This document shows positions 22,257 to 29,194 of a DNA stretch of 29,194 nucleotides, one piece after another. The position numbers and the translations under genes were made by a program. Below the pieces are notes generated by a model that made no database searches, was not told where the DNA came from, and saw only the letters and a program-made list of their open reading frames with translations. Position 1 is the stretch's first letter, and each line of letters opens with the position of its first letter. Where the stretch lies: assembly GCA_964409675.1 (NCBI GenBank), contig CAYPEF010000015.1, positions 1-29,194 of the forward strand, in the 5' to 3' direction. This DNA comes from CAYMDD01 sp964409675. Its GTDB lineage: Bacteria > Pseudomonadota > Alphaproteobacteria > Rickettsiales > SXRF01.

Positions 22257-23714
22257 ATGCCCACGCCAAACGGCAATTTATTAGGAGTGAAACCCCGTAG
22301 GGGGAAAATGCCCATCGGTGGGGATGGAGCGTCTGCGCTTTCGCANNNNNNNNNNNNNNNNNNNNNNNNNNNNNNNNNNNNNNNNNNNNNNNNNNNNNNN
22401 NNNNNNNNNNNNNNNNNNNNNNNNNNNNNNNNNNNNNNNNNNNNNGATAAGCTCACTGCCGTACAAGGGGCATTGCAGAAACCGATGCCTGAAGGATATG
22501 TAAAGGCAGTCAGTGGATTGCTTAAACCGGTTGGCGCACTGGCAGCCTTAAGTGATAGCTCAGGACTTACTAAATGGCAGCTTAATAGGCTGGTACCGAA
22601 GCTTGAGATGCATCATATGGCATACGCTCAGAGTAGCGAACGCGTGCTGGGGCTGATGCATAATCCTAACATACCGGTACAACTGCGCAAAGGCATAGAA
22701 GCGGTCCATACACATCTGGCAGATGGAATCCCGCCTGTGGGTGAGAAGTTAAGCGCGGCGCTTGGAAGTGTTAAAAGCGCTTCCAAATTGGCTAAGCAGC
22801 ATGGTTATCATGGCATTGCCAGTGATTTATCGGCTTTTAATGGACATCTAAAGCAAACCGCCAAGCTGAATCATAAAGTGCATGCCTGGGGGAATTTAAA
22901 GGAAACCATTACGGCTCCTCATTCACTGAAAGAGATGCAGCTGGCGCATGGTGTGGGCAATGCGCTGTGGGGCGCGGCGAGCCTGACATCCGCGTATGTC
23001 ACCGGCAAGGATATCCAGAGCGATATCGAGGCGCTGCGCAATCTGGTGGCGGATGTAACGCACCGCAAGGCCAAGGATATTTCCTTCGACCAGCTGATGT
23101 TTGAAACGCTGCCGGAGCCTGCTTCTTCCGCGCGGTGGCATCTGGTGAAGACGGCGGGGCCGCGCGCGATGATTGAAAGCGCGAGCGTGCTGTTTAACTT
23201 AAACATGGCATTGCGCGGCGGCAGCTTTCTGCTCACCATGATCCCGCAAGTAATCGGTCAGGGGATCGGCATGCTTACCGGTGGCGGCATGCTGGATAGC
23301 TATAAGGCGATGAAGGCCAATGAGCAGTTTCATCATCCCAACCCGCCGGAATTATATGCCAAGCTTCTGGGCAGCAGCTCCAAGGAATTGCAGGAGCGCG
23401 GTGGCGAAACCAGCCGCTTTGCACAGGCGCTGGGGAAAACCTACGCCGAGCGCGGCTACACAGTGGCGCAGACGCTGGAAGCGGTGGCCAACGGGCAGGT
23501 GCTGAAGGATATTGAGGCAATGCAGAGCGATTCCCATACGCAAAGCAAGTCTGCGCCGGAGAAAGCGGAGTTCTCGCATGCGGCGGCGGTGCGCAAGCAG
23601 CCTGCGCCGCAGGCATTGGCACAAGCCAAGGAGCCGGGCGGCGCATTTGCGCAGCGTCTGCATACCGACCGGCAGCAATCCAAGAGCCTGCCCGCTTCCG
23701 CGCAAATGACATGA
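22257..23714 (+). CDS. Large unrecognised protein interrupted by an assembly gap
   Basis: The frame as given has 485 codons, including 34 that fall wholly or partly in a run of 100 N, so only the part from 22446 on (about 422 residues) is certain, and frame continuity through the gap is unproven. After the gap it is helical, soluble at first (LNRLVPKLEMHHMAYAQSSERVLGLMH), with a hydrophobic Gly-rich stretch near the end of the helical part (FNLNMALRGGSFLLTMIPQVIGQGIGMLTGG). This could insert in membranes. The last 90 residues are Ala/Gln/Ser/Lys-rich and probably disordered. No family is recognised. The start is uncertain: AAGGAG at about 22220 has no start codon at the right distance. It lies 203 bases after the 844-residue gene and 73 bases before the next, on the same strand. 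Confidence 0.7.
   Translation: MPTPNGNLLGVKPRRGKMPIGGDGASALSXXXXXXXXXXXXXXXXXXXXXXXXXXXXXXXXXXDKLTAVQGALQKPMPEGYVKAVSGLLKPVGALAALSDSSGLTKWQLNRLVPKLEMHHMAYAQSSERVLGLMHNPNIPVQLRKGIEAVHTHLADGIPPVGEKLSAALGSVKSASKLAKQHGYHGIASDLSAFNGHLKQTAKLNHKVHAWGNLKETITAPHSLKEMQLAHGVGNALWGAASLTSAYVTGKDIQSDIEALRNLVADVTHRKAKDISFDQLMFETLPEPASSARWHLVKTAGPRAMIESASVLFNLNMALRGGSFLLTMIPQVIGQGIGMLTGGGMLDSYKAMKANEQFHHPNPPELYAKLLGSSSKELQERGGETSRFAQALGKTYAERGYTVAQTLEAVANGQVLKDIEAMQSDSHTQSKSAPEKAEFSHAAAVRKQPAPQALAQAKEPGGAFAQRLHTDRQQSKSLPASAQMT
22346..22445. other. Assembly gap of 100 N
   Basis: Exactly 100 unknown bases, the usual placeholder for a scaffold gap of unknown length. It falls in the 5' part of the gene at 22257-23714. 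Everything about that gene upstream of 22446, and the distance across, is uncertain. Confidence 0.95.
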
Positions 23715-23787
23715 GGGTTGTCATGAAATGTTCTTATCAACGCCTCAGTGGATTATGCTATGATGAACGCATCAATGAGCATGTGGC

Positions 23788-24945
23788 ATGACTGAAACTA
23801 CATCCTATATTCCAGAATCGATTGATAGCCGTACGCTGGTAAGCACCGGCGACATGCTGGCCGGGTTTATTCCAAAAGTATCGGCGGCCATGCCGCTGAA
23901 GGCATTGTTCAGCACGTGGAATAATCAGTATGATAAGGAAGAACGCTGCAAGCAACGTGCGGAACTGTACCATGACGAAATACAGCGCATTATCGGTCAT
24001 GAAGTAAGCATTGAAAGCCTTACTGCTATTCAGCTGGATATGGATAACCCTGAATATGCATTTATTGTTAACAAACTGCCTCCTGCCTTGGTGAGCGAAA
24101 TTCAGGACCAGGACCGGCAGATGGTAAATGAAACCCGCAGGTCCGTGCTTGAGCTGGGTGGAACGGCAGGGGCCGCTTCCTTGGTCGGCGGAATGATTGG
24201 CGGTATTCCGGGCATGATTGCTGGATTGTTTACCGGCACTATAGGCGGCGCGGCGGCGCGTGCTGCCGATAAAAGCATGCAGGAAGAGATTGACCTGCCA
24301 AGCACGACGCCGATTGTCATGGCAATTCACCGTGACATGCAGATGCAATGGGAGGCGGCACAAGCGCCCGATGCTAGTGCGAATGCGATGGAGCGCATTC
24401 ATGCCGATCCTGCCATGGTGGCAGCGCTGCTGATTTCCATGAACCGGAAAACGGCAGAGGCATTTGAAAATACCTCATACGGTGATGAGGTGGATAAGCC
24501 AAAAGAAGACCTCGCATCGCTTGATTGCCTGGTGCAGGAGCATATCAATGATCGGCAAGAGCATTTTGAGAAAACAGGCAAGCATCTGGCAGCTAATAAT
24601 AGTCTGTTGAGTGTCTATATGGACAAGTTTCTTAATCAGGATGGGAATGATGAAGTGTTGCGCGGCGAGTGCGGGTGCCAGAACCGCGCACCGCAGGATT
24701 TCCGTTCGCTGGCGGAAGAAATCGCTCCGTTGATTCAGAAGCCCCAAGATGTGAACGAGTTGGTATTCAAGGGGCCGCAGGAGTTCCTGCGCAGCAGGCG
24801 CATGCAACAGGTGCAGCAGGTGACGCAGGATCTGCGCAATAGCGGTGTGGTTCCGGGCGGTCCTTCCGGCGCATCGCCGCAGCCGACGGCGTATTATAAT
24901 GGTGTGCAGCAGCCTGCTGTCACTTCTTCGCTTGGCCTGAGCTAG
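23788..24945 (+). CDS. Unrecognised protein with glycine-zipper segment (385 aa)
   Basis: 385 residues. Residues 124-156 form a Gly-rich hydrophobic stretch (LGGTAGAASLVGGMIGG, then PGMIAGLFTGTIGGAAARA), a glycine-zipper-like segment able to insert in membranes as a hairpin. Before it lies a soluble helical region with KEERCKQRAELYHDEIQRIIG. Residues 245-330 carry Cys pairs (LDCLVQEH and GECGCQN). The C-terminal 45 residues are Pro/Gly/Gln/Ser-rich. No signal peptide. No family is recognised. It shares general build (helical core, Gly-rich hydrophobic segment, low-complexity tail) with the two preceding large genes, so the three may form one functional set. A weak hairpin follows, then the gp12-like gene after 63 bases. 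Confidence 0.8.
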   Translation: MTETTSYIPESIDSRTLVSTGDMLAGFIPKVSAAMPLKALFSTWNNQYDKEERCKQRAELYHDEIQRIIGHEVSIESLTAIQLDMDNPEYAFIVNKLPPALVSEIQDQDRQMVNETRRSVLELGGTAGAASLVGGMIGGIPGMIAGLFTGTIGGAAARAADKSMQEEIDLPSTTPIVMAIHRDMQMQWEAAQAPDASANAMERIHADPAMVAALLISMNRKTAEAFENTSYGDEVDKPKEDLASLDCLVQEHINDRQEHFEKTGKHLAANNSLLSVYMDKFLNQDGNDEVLRGECGCQNRAPQDFRSLAEEIAPLIQKPQDVNELVFKGPQEFLRSRRMQQVQQVTQDLRNSGVVPGGPSGASPQPTAYYNGVQQPAVTSSLGLS

Positions 24946-24956
24946 GCTTTTTCATA

Positions 24957-24975
24957 CTCGCCTGACGGCGGGTTT
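24957..24975 (+). terminator. Short hairpin after the glycine-zipper gene
   Basis: CTCGCC (24957-24962) and GGCGGG (24967-24972) form a 6-bp stem with one T-G wobble and a TGAC loop, followed by TTT. Weak; it could attenuate transcription before the tail-tip genes. Confidence 0.35.
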
Positions 24976-25008
24976 CTCAAATCTGATTATATATTAAGGA
25001 GTCCAGTC

Positions 25009-25608
25009 ATGGCCTTTGTGGAAACACGTTTTCCGGTGGATATTGCCTATGGCTCGTCCGGCGGGCCGGAATATTCAACCGATATTGTGGAAACCGCTGC
25101 CGGGTATGAGCAGCGAAATATCAACTGGGCGCAGGCGCGGGGGCGGTATAACGTGGCGCACGGTGTGAAGACGCAGAACCAGCTGGATGCGCTGATTGCA
25201 TTTTTCCGCGCGCGCAAGGGCAGGGCGGAAGGGTTTCGCTTCAAAGACTGGGCGGATTATAAGGCTACCGCCAGCCTGCTTGGCGTAGGTGATGACAGCC
25301 AGACGCATTTTCAGTTGGTGAAACTATATGCCAGCGGCGGCGTGACGGAAAGCAGGGTGGTGAGAAAGCCGGTATTGGGCACGGTGCAAGTTTATTTGAA
25401 TAATGTGCTGCAATTATCCGGCTTTAGTGTCGATTACGCGCAAGGAACCATTACCTTCATCAGCGCCCCTGCGTCAGGAGTGCAGGTGACTGCGGATTTT
25501 GAGTTCGATGTGCCGGTGCGGTTCGATACGGACCGGTTGTCCGCATCGCTGGATCAATACGGTATTCATAGCTGGAACCAGATTCCGCTGGTTGAAATTC
25601 GCCTGTAG
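25009..25608 (+). CDS. DUF2460 distal tail protein (gp12-like)
   Basis: 199 residues. FVETRFPVDIAYGSSGGPEYSTDIVETAAGYEQRNINWAQARGRYNVAHGVKT at about 2-54 is the DUF2460 (TIGR02217) signature, followed by LDALIAFFRARKGRAEGFRFKDWADYKA. The C-terminal FEFDVPVRFDTDRLSASLDQYGIHSWNQIPLVEIRL is also typical. The family corresponds to RcGTA gp12, the distal tail protein joining tube and tail tip. AAGGAG before the ATG is a strong ribosome site. Normal length. It is the first of the tail-tip genes. Confidence 0.95.
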   Translation: MAFVETRFPVDIAYGSSGGPEYSTDIVETAAGYEQRNINWAQARGRYNVAHGVKTQNQLDALIAFFRARKGRAEGFRFKDWADYKATASLLGVGDDSQTHFQLVKLYASGGVTESRVVRKPVLGTVQVYLNNVLQLSGFSVDYAQGTITFISAPASGVQVTADFEFDVPVRFDTDRLSASLDQYGIHSWNQIPLVEIRL

Positions 25609-25617
25609 GGAGCACGC

Positions 25618-26481
25618 ATGAAAACGATTTCTTCTGAACTCGCGGCGCATCTGGCCGGCGAGGTGCTGACGCTTGCCACCTGCTGGAAAATTACCCGGCG
25701 GGATGGCGTAGCGCTGGGATTTACCGACCATGACCAGGATATAACCGTGGATGCGCAGGTATATTATGCCAATGCCGGATTCACCCCGAGCGCGATCAGC
25801 AGCAATGCAGCGCTGAGCGTAGATAATCTTGATATTGAGGGCATGCTTTCCGATACCAGCCTCACGGAGGCCGATATAAGGGCGGGGTTGTATGATTTCG
25901 CGGAGATTACGATATTCAAGGTAAATTATGCCGATCTTACGCAAGGCAAATTGCAGCTGCGGCGCGGCTGGCTGGGGGAGGTGTCCTGGTCGGGCAAGCA
26001 TTTCGTGGCGGAGGTGCGCGGGCTCACGCAAAAACTTTCGCAGACCATTGGCGATTTATTTTCCCCTTCCTGCCGGGCAACGCTGGGCGATGCGAAATGC
26101 AAGGTAGATATGGAGGCATATACCGTAACCGGTTCGGTAACGAGTGTTAGTGACCGAATGCGGTTTCGCGATAGCGCGCGCACGGAGGCAAGCGGGGTAT
26201 TTACTTCCGGCATCGTGACTTTTACGAGCGGGCTCAATGCCGGGCTTAGCATGGAGATAAAGGAGTATGCCTATCAGGCCGCGCATGGCGGCGAATTCGT
26301 GACCGTGCTTCCATTGCCCTATGAGATAAGCGTGGGGAATGCGTATACGGCCATTTATGGCTGCGACAAGACGGTTGCCACTTGCCAGGCGCGTTTTGGC
26401 AACATCATTAATTTCAGGGGGGAGCCGCATGTGCCGGGGCTGGACCGCATCCTGGAAACGGCAGGTACGCGCACGCCGTGA
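25618..26481 (+). CDS. DUF2163 tail hub protein (gp13-like) with four Cys
   Basis: 287 residues with an N-terminal DUF2163 region (HLAGEVLTLATCWKITRRDGVALGFTDHDQDITVDAQVY) and a C-terminal BR0599-like part ending CQARFGNIINFRGEPHVPGLDRIL. The family corresponds to RcGTA gp13, the tail hub. Four Cys at 152, 161, 249 and 256 lie in SPSCRATLGDAKCKVD and YGCDKTVATCQARFGN. In related tail-tip proteins such as lambda gpL, a similar four-Cys set binds a [4Fe-4S] cluster, so I infer one here. GGGAG lies 6-7 nt before the ATG, 9 bases after the gp12-like stop. Length is normal. Confidence 0.95.
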   Translation: MKTISSELAAHLAGEVLTLATCWKITRRDGVALGFTDHDQDITVDAQVYYANAGFTPSAISSNAALSVDNLDIEGMLSDTSLTEADIRAGLYDFAEITIFKVNYADLTQGKLQLRRGWLGEVSWSGKHFVAEVRGLTQKLSQTIGDLFSPSCRATLGDAKCKVDMEAYTVTGSVTSVSDRMRFRDSARTEASGVFTSGIVTFTSGLNAGLSMEIKEYAYQAAHGGEFVTVLPLPYEISVGNAYTAIYGCDKTVATCQARFGNIINFRGEPHVPGLDRILETAGTRTP

Positions 26482-26559
26482 TGATTGCTGAAAAATTCAT
26501 TTCATTTCACGGAGAAAATACGCTAATTTCGCGACACTTCAGTGTTTCTGTATAGTGGT

Positions 26560-26745
26560 ATGCATTTCATCAATGATTTCGTGAAGGGGTTTATCTCCGT
26601 TATTACGGTAACGGCGGCGCCGCAGCTTTACCGTTACCCGTACCGCTCCTCCAGCGAGGCGCTGCGCGGTGATATGCAGCGGGTAGGCGCGGATATGGAA
26701 AGCGCGCTGCAATCGCTTGGCAGGGAGAATGATCATGGACGGTAA
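26560..26745 (+). CDS. Small protein (61 aa) before DUF2335 gene
   Basis: 61 residues from the ATG at 26560; a GTG 18 bases upstream is less likely. It has one weakly hydrophobic part (FINDFVKGFISVITVTAAPQLY) and then SSSEALRGDMQRVGADMESALQSL, a likely amphipathic helix. Its 3' end overlaps the next gene by 11 bases, which suggests translational coupling. Function unknown. Such a pair is reminiscent of small membrane-active phage genes, but nothing in the sequence proves it. Confidence 0.6.
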   Translation: MHFINDFVKGFISVITVTAAPQLYRYPYRSSSEALRGDMQRVGADMESALQSLGRENDHGR

Positions 26746-27247
26746 TGAACAGCGGCCCTACCGCACCGGAGGATATAATAAAGACCGCGCCCATCACGGC
26801 TCCGGCGGGCGTGACCGGCAGCCGCGGGCGGTAGAGTTCCTGCCGCACCCGGATGTGCTGGAGAGCTATAATTACGTCGTCGATGGTTCGGCGAAAATGA
26901 TCCTCACTATGTTCGAACAGGAACAGAAACACCGGCATGAATGGGAGAAATCGGCGCTGAAGATTTACAGCTTCAGTACCGTGCTGGGGCAGATTCTTGG
27001 ATTCTTTCTTGCCGTTTCGGTATTTGTGTCGGCAACCATTATCGGCATCAGCGGTAATACGGCGGTGGCGGCGTTTTTCTGGGTGTTCGGCATGGCCATC
27101 GTGGTAATGGCCGGGCTGGTGTGGGCCTATGCCAAGAGCATGGGGCAGCGCCCGCTGTTCGCCCGCCCGACCATGCGCACGCATTTCCGCCCGGTGAAAA
27201 ACAAGGAGCCAAACGCTCCCGGCGCTTCCGAGGAAGAAAGCGCCTAA
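26735..27247 (+). CDS. DUF2335 predicted membrane protein
   Basis: 170 residues from the ATG at 26735, preceded by AGGGAG (an upstream TTG and ATG in the frame are worse). FLPHPDVLESYNYVVDGSAKMILTMFEQEQKHRHEWEKSALK at 35-76 is the DUF2335 signature, followed by two membrane segments (about 82-104 and 109-130). The N-terminal 34 residues and C-terminal 40 residues are polar and disordered. DUF2335 proteins are often phage-linked but have no known function; a holin-like or envelope role is only a guess. It sits between gp13-like and gp14-like genes, where RcGTA has no gene. Confidence 0.85.
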   Translation: MDGNEQRPYRTGGYNKDRAHHGSGGRDRQPRAVEFLPHPDVLESYNYVVDGSAKMILTMFEQEQKHRHEWEKSALKIYSFSTVLGQILGFFLAVSVFVSATIIGISGNTAVAAFFWVFGMAIVVMAGLVWAYAKSMGQRPLFARPTMRTHFRPVKNKEPNAPGASEEESA

Positions 27248-27264
27248 TCATTTCAAGGTTATGT

Positions 27265-27735
27265 ATGGATGATACGTCAGCACGCGTGATCGCTTGCGCG
27301 CGCACGTGGATTGGCACGCGCTTTCATCATCAGGGCAGGCTTAAGCGCAACCAGCAGCATGCCGGCGGGGTGGATTGCCTGGGGCTGCTGATCGGCGTGG
27401 CGCGTGAGTTGAACCTTCTGGATAGGCAGGGGAGGCCTATTGCGGATGCGGATGAGCTTGCCTATCCGCATTATCCCGATGGCATAAAGCTGCTGAATAC
27501 ATTGCGCCATTACATGACGGAAATTCCGCTTTCAGCCCTTGCGCCGGGATGCATCGCGCTTTTCCGGATGGATGCCATGCCGCAGCATCTGGGGATTATC
27601 AGCGATTACATGGGCAGTGATAAACCGGAGCTTGGGTTGATTCATGCCTATGCGCAAGCGAGGAAGGTGGTGGAGCATCGGTTGGATGAGTATTGGAGAG
27701 AGAAAATAGTAGTGGTTTTTAAGCTAATAGAATAA
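27265..27735 (+). CDS. NlpC/P60 cell-wall peptidase (gp14-like)
   Basis: 156 residues from the ATG at 27265, preceded by AAGG; the frame runs further back over the DUF2335 gene, but that part is not coding. Catalytic residues of the NlpC/P60 papain-like fold are Cys38 (GGVDCLGLLIG), His108 (PQHLGIISD) and probably His127 (LIHAYA). The start region ARTWIGTRFHHQGR is typical of the phage-associated NlpC subfamily (TIGR02219). Equivalent to RcGTA gp14, which cuts peptidoglycan peptides when the tail crosses the cell wall. Intact length and triad. No gp15-like gene follows. Confidence 0.93.
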   Translation: MDDTSARVIACARTWIGTRFHHQGRLKRNQQHAGGVDCLGLLIGVARELNLLDRQGRPIADADELAYPHYPDGIKLLNTLRHYMTEIPLSALAPGCIALFRMDAMPQHLGIISDYMGSDKPELGLIHAYAQARKVVEHRLDEYWREKIVVVFKLIE

Positions 27736-28162
27736 TAGGAATTTATTATTAAAGTGCAATGGTTCAGGCTATAAAACAGCTGGCCAGCAACGATTGGCTA
27801 TTTCAATAATTCTGTTAGCTGCATTGCTTGAGAAGATTCATACCTACAGTACAGATACAGCGAAGCAGATTCAAGATCAGTATATTACATTCCAAGATCA
27901 TTAACGAATCCATAAACTATGAAATCATAGAATAGCATGTCGATCAGAGATGGGTGCCAATATTGTGCCGGATAACAGAGATCAGGCCAGAGAATGGGCA
28001 GAATCTGCGATGACCCTAAAACGATGATAGGTTGCGAGGCTGAGAGCTAGAGCTGGCAGGCAAGCTGATAACGTCCTTTATCGGATACCATGCCGCCGGA
28101 GTCGAACAGCGTGATGATTCGCCAGCCGCACCGGGGTGTCCTCATACTAATTGAAAGCTCAT
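27736..28162. other. Gene-poor stretch after the tail-tip genes
   Basis: About 430 bases with no supportable gene. Frames on both strands are short and have no recognisable protein pattern. Base composition is mixed, with an AT-rich start. Here RcGTA would have the large gp15 gene; I see no fragment of it. It may be the edge of the element or a decayed gene. Confidence 0.6.
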
Positions 28163-29005
28163 CTACATGCCCAATGAGAATATAACGGAACAATAAACTA
28201 GATCATGTATCCCGAGTGTGGAAGCGTAAATGGTACTCGCCGAACTCACCGATGCTCCCGAAAATGAACAAATGCCAATTGAGTTGCTCTGCGCGTCATG
28301 GCCATTAGGCATGACGGTCAAATTGCCCGAGGCAGGCTTGCCATCATCAATTTTTAAATCAATTACATAGGCCTCATCCGTCGTGAGAAATGCTGCGGTG
28401 GATGGTCTGGCCCAGCCGGCATAGGCTATCGACATCTGCGAGCCCACGGTAATTCGATTCGCGTCATAAGTGCCTGACACCCCAGCCGTATAACCCAGGC
28501 CAGGCGTTGTGCCTGCGAATTCGAAATACCCAACATTGTAGCCGACTCCGTTGATTTTTGAAGCTGGTGCATCCACTCCAAAAGTGATGTGGGTATTGGG
28601 TACTATACCAGAGTAATTGCCTGCAATCAGTCCGGCCTGCCCGAGCTGCTGCCAGGCGCGCATGCCTTCATTATCCCATTCTATCATGCCATTGTCATTG
28701 CCATTGCATGTTCCTGTAGCGCCACCACCGACAGGACAGCCATTGCTATCGGTGCCAAAAAAATCGGTCGCATTAGGACAATCGCCTGAGATGCAGTTGT
28801 ATTTTAATTTAAATGAATTAAAAGCGGTTTGAAATTTTTCAACATCACTCAATACACTTCGAAGTTCGGAGGTACGTATCATATCCCTGCCGACCAGAAT
28901 TCCGCCGATGATCAGACCGATGATAATTAGCACAATCGAAAGCTCGATAAGTGTGAAGCCCTGTATCGAGCGGCGATGGGATGATGTGCGTGGGTACGGT
29001 TCCAT
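28163..29005 (-). CDS. Type IV pilin / pseudopilin-like protein
   Basis: 280-residue precursor. A 16-residue basic leader (MEPYPRTSSHRRSIQG) is followed by FTLIELSIVLIIIGLIIGGILVG, the class III signal: cleavage after Gly16 by a PilD-type peptidase, methylated Phe, Glu5 of the mature chain and one membrane helix. The helix continues as RDMIRTSELRSVLSDVEKFQTAFNSFKLKYN. The secreted domain has six Cys, GTDSNGCPVGGGATGTCNGNDNG, and a C-terminal IGICSFSGASVS with a late Cys. Long pilin-like proteins of this kind are common in uncultured alphaproteobacteria. GAGAAG before the ATG supports the start. It differs from the Flp pilins (type IVb, no FTLIE). Function in a pilus or type II secretion is possible; no partner genes are in view. 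Confidence 0.9.
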   Translation of the reverse strand: MEPYPRTSSHRRSIQGFTLIELSIVLIIIGLIIGGILVGRDMIRTSELRSVLSDVEKFQTAFNSFKLKYNCISGDCPNATDFFGTDSNGCPVGGGATGTCNGNDNGMIEWDNEGMRAWQQLGQAGLIAGNYSGIVPNTHITFGVDAPASKINGVGYNVGYFEFAGTTPGLGYTAGVSGTYDANRITVGSQMSIAYAGWARPSTAAFLTTDEAYVIDLKIDDGKPASGNLTVMPNGHDAQSNSIGICSFSGASVSSASTIYASTLGIHDLVYCSVIFSLGM

Positions 29006-29194
29006 GCTTCTCTACTAACACCAATCGTTTAACAAATTATTATCAAAAACTGATGAGTTGTGCTTGCCTGGAACCGTTCCAGTTCGCCTCTGACAATGCA
29101 GAGGGCATCAGACTATGTCCTTTCCAAATCGCCTCTCTGTGCTTTTGCCGTTTCTAATGCCCAACAGTATTTATTCTCTGGCCTGTTGGTATGC
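29006..29194. other. Window end, no gene seen
   Basis: Leader region of the pilin-like gene. It contains CCTCTG/CAGAGG and CCAACAG/CTGTTGG short inverted repeats but no supportable gene or clear terminator. Confidence 0.5.

Noticed and set aside
26481..26555. 24-codon frame overlapping the gp13-like stop
   Set aside because: Too short and without any pattern; more likely leader of the 61-residue gene.
28047..28145. 32-codon minus-strand frame in the gene-poor stretch
   Set aside because: It could be the tail of a decayed gene, but no family is recognisable and no larger frame joins it.
1..29194. CRISPR array, insertion sequence or replication origin
   Set aside because: No regularly spaced repeats, transposase or origin-type repeats were found.

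Overview
This window looks like a draft or metagenome-assembled chromosome piece from an alphaproteobacterium. The signs are a rodA-like gene, a Ppx/GppA-rlmE gene pair, Flp pilins of the type that class carries, TTAA-N7-TTAA boxes matching the CtrA consensus, and a virion gene set in the order of the Rhodobacter capsulatus gene transfer agent (RcGTA). I cannot place it to order or genus. A run of exactly 100 N (22346-22445) marks a scaffold gap.

Layout. (1) 1-5490: tightly packed housekeeping genes on the + strand: rodA, a Ppx/GppA phosphatase, rlmE, a lipoprotein alpha/beta hydrolase and a polytopic GT-C-like membrane protein, closed by a strong bidirectional terminator. (2) 5500-6090: two tandem Flp-type pilin genes on the - strand, each with a CtrA-like box upstream. 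(3) 6100-7550: three unrecognised small - strand genes, facing away from (4) a phage large terminase (7766-9169). The terminase is followed by a double CtrA-like box and two very small genes. (5) 9739-11201: host genes on the - strand (a CNNM/CBS HlyC/CorC-type transporter and tRNA-Arg(CCT)) that interrupt the phage-like cluster. (6) 11328-14878: head module (portal, prohead protease, HK97-type major capsid, small structural protein). (7) 15006-16145: two unrecognised genes. (8) 16178-18057: neck and tail module (small protein, gp6-like connector, head-tail adaptor, DUF3168 tail terminator, TP901-1-type major tail protein). (9) 18061-24945: about 7 kb of genes I do not recognise, two on the - strand and three large ones on the + strand, where RcGTA would have gp10 and the tape measure gp11. 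(10) 25009-27735: tail-tip module (DUF2460 gp12-like, DUF2163 gp13-like with four conserved-looking Cys, a small ORF, a DUF2335 membrane protein, NlpC/P60 gp14-like). (11) A gene-poor stretch and a type IV pilin/pseudopilin-like gene on the - strand. No gp15-like gene follows gp14.

Reading: the virion genes form an HK97-like, GTA-type gene set that is broken into pieces, mixed with host genes and accompanied by large unknown proteins. It may be a domesticated GTA or GTA-like particle with unusual cargo or tail components, or a decaying relative. Intact frames and catalytic residues in terminase, protease and NlpC/P60 argue against simple decay. The CtrA-like sites suggest that pilin and particle genes could share cell-cycle control, which is inference. 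The most interesting parts are the unknown 7 kb block, the CtrA-like promoters with identical geometry, and several real genes of 46-56 codons.
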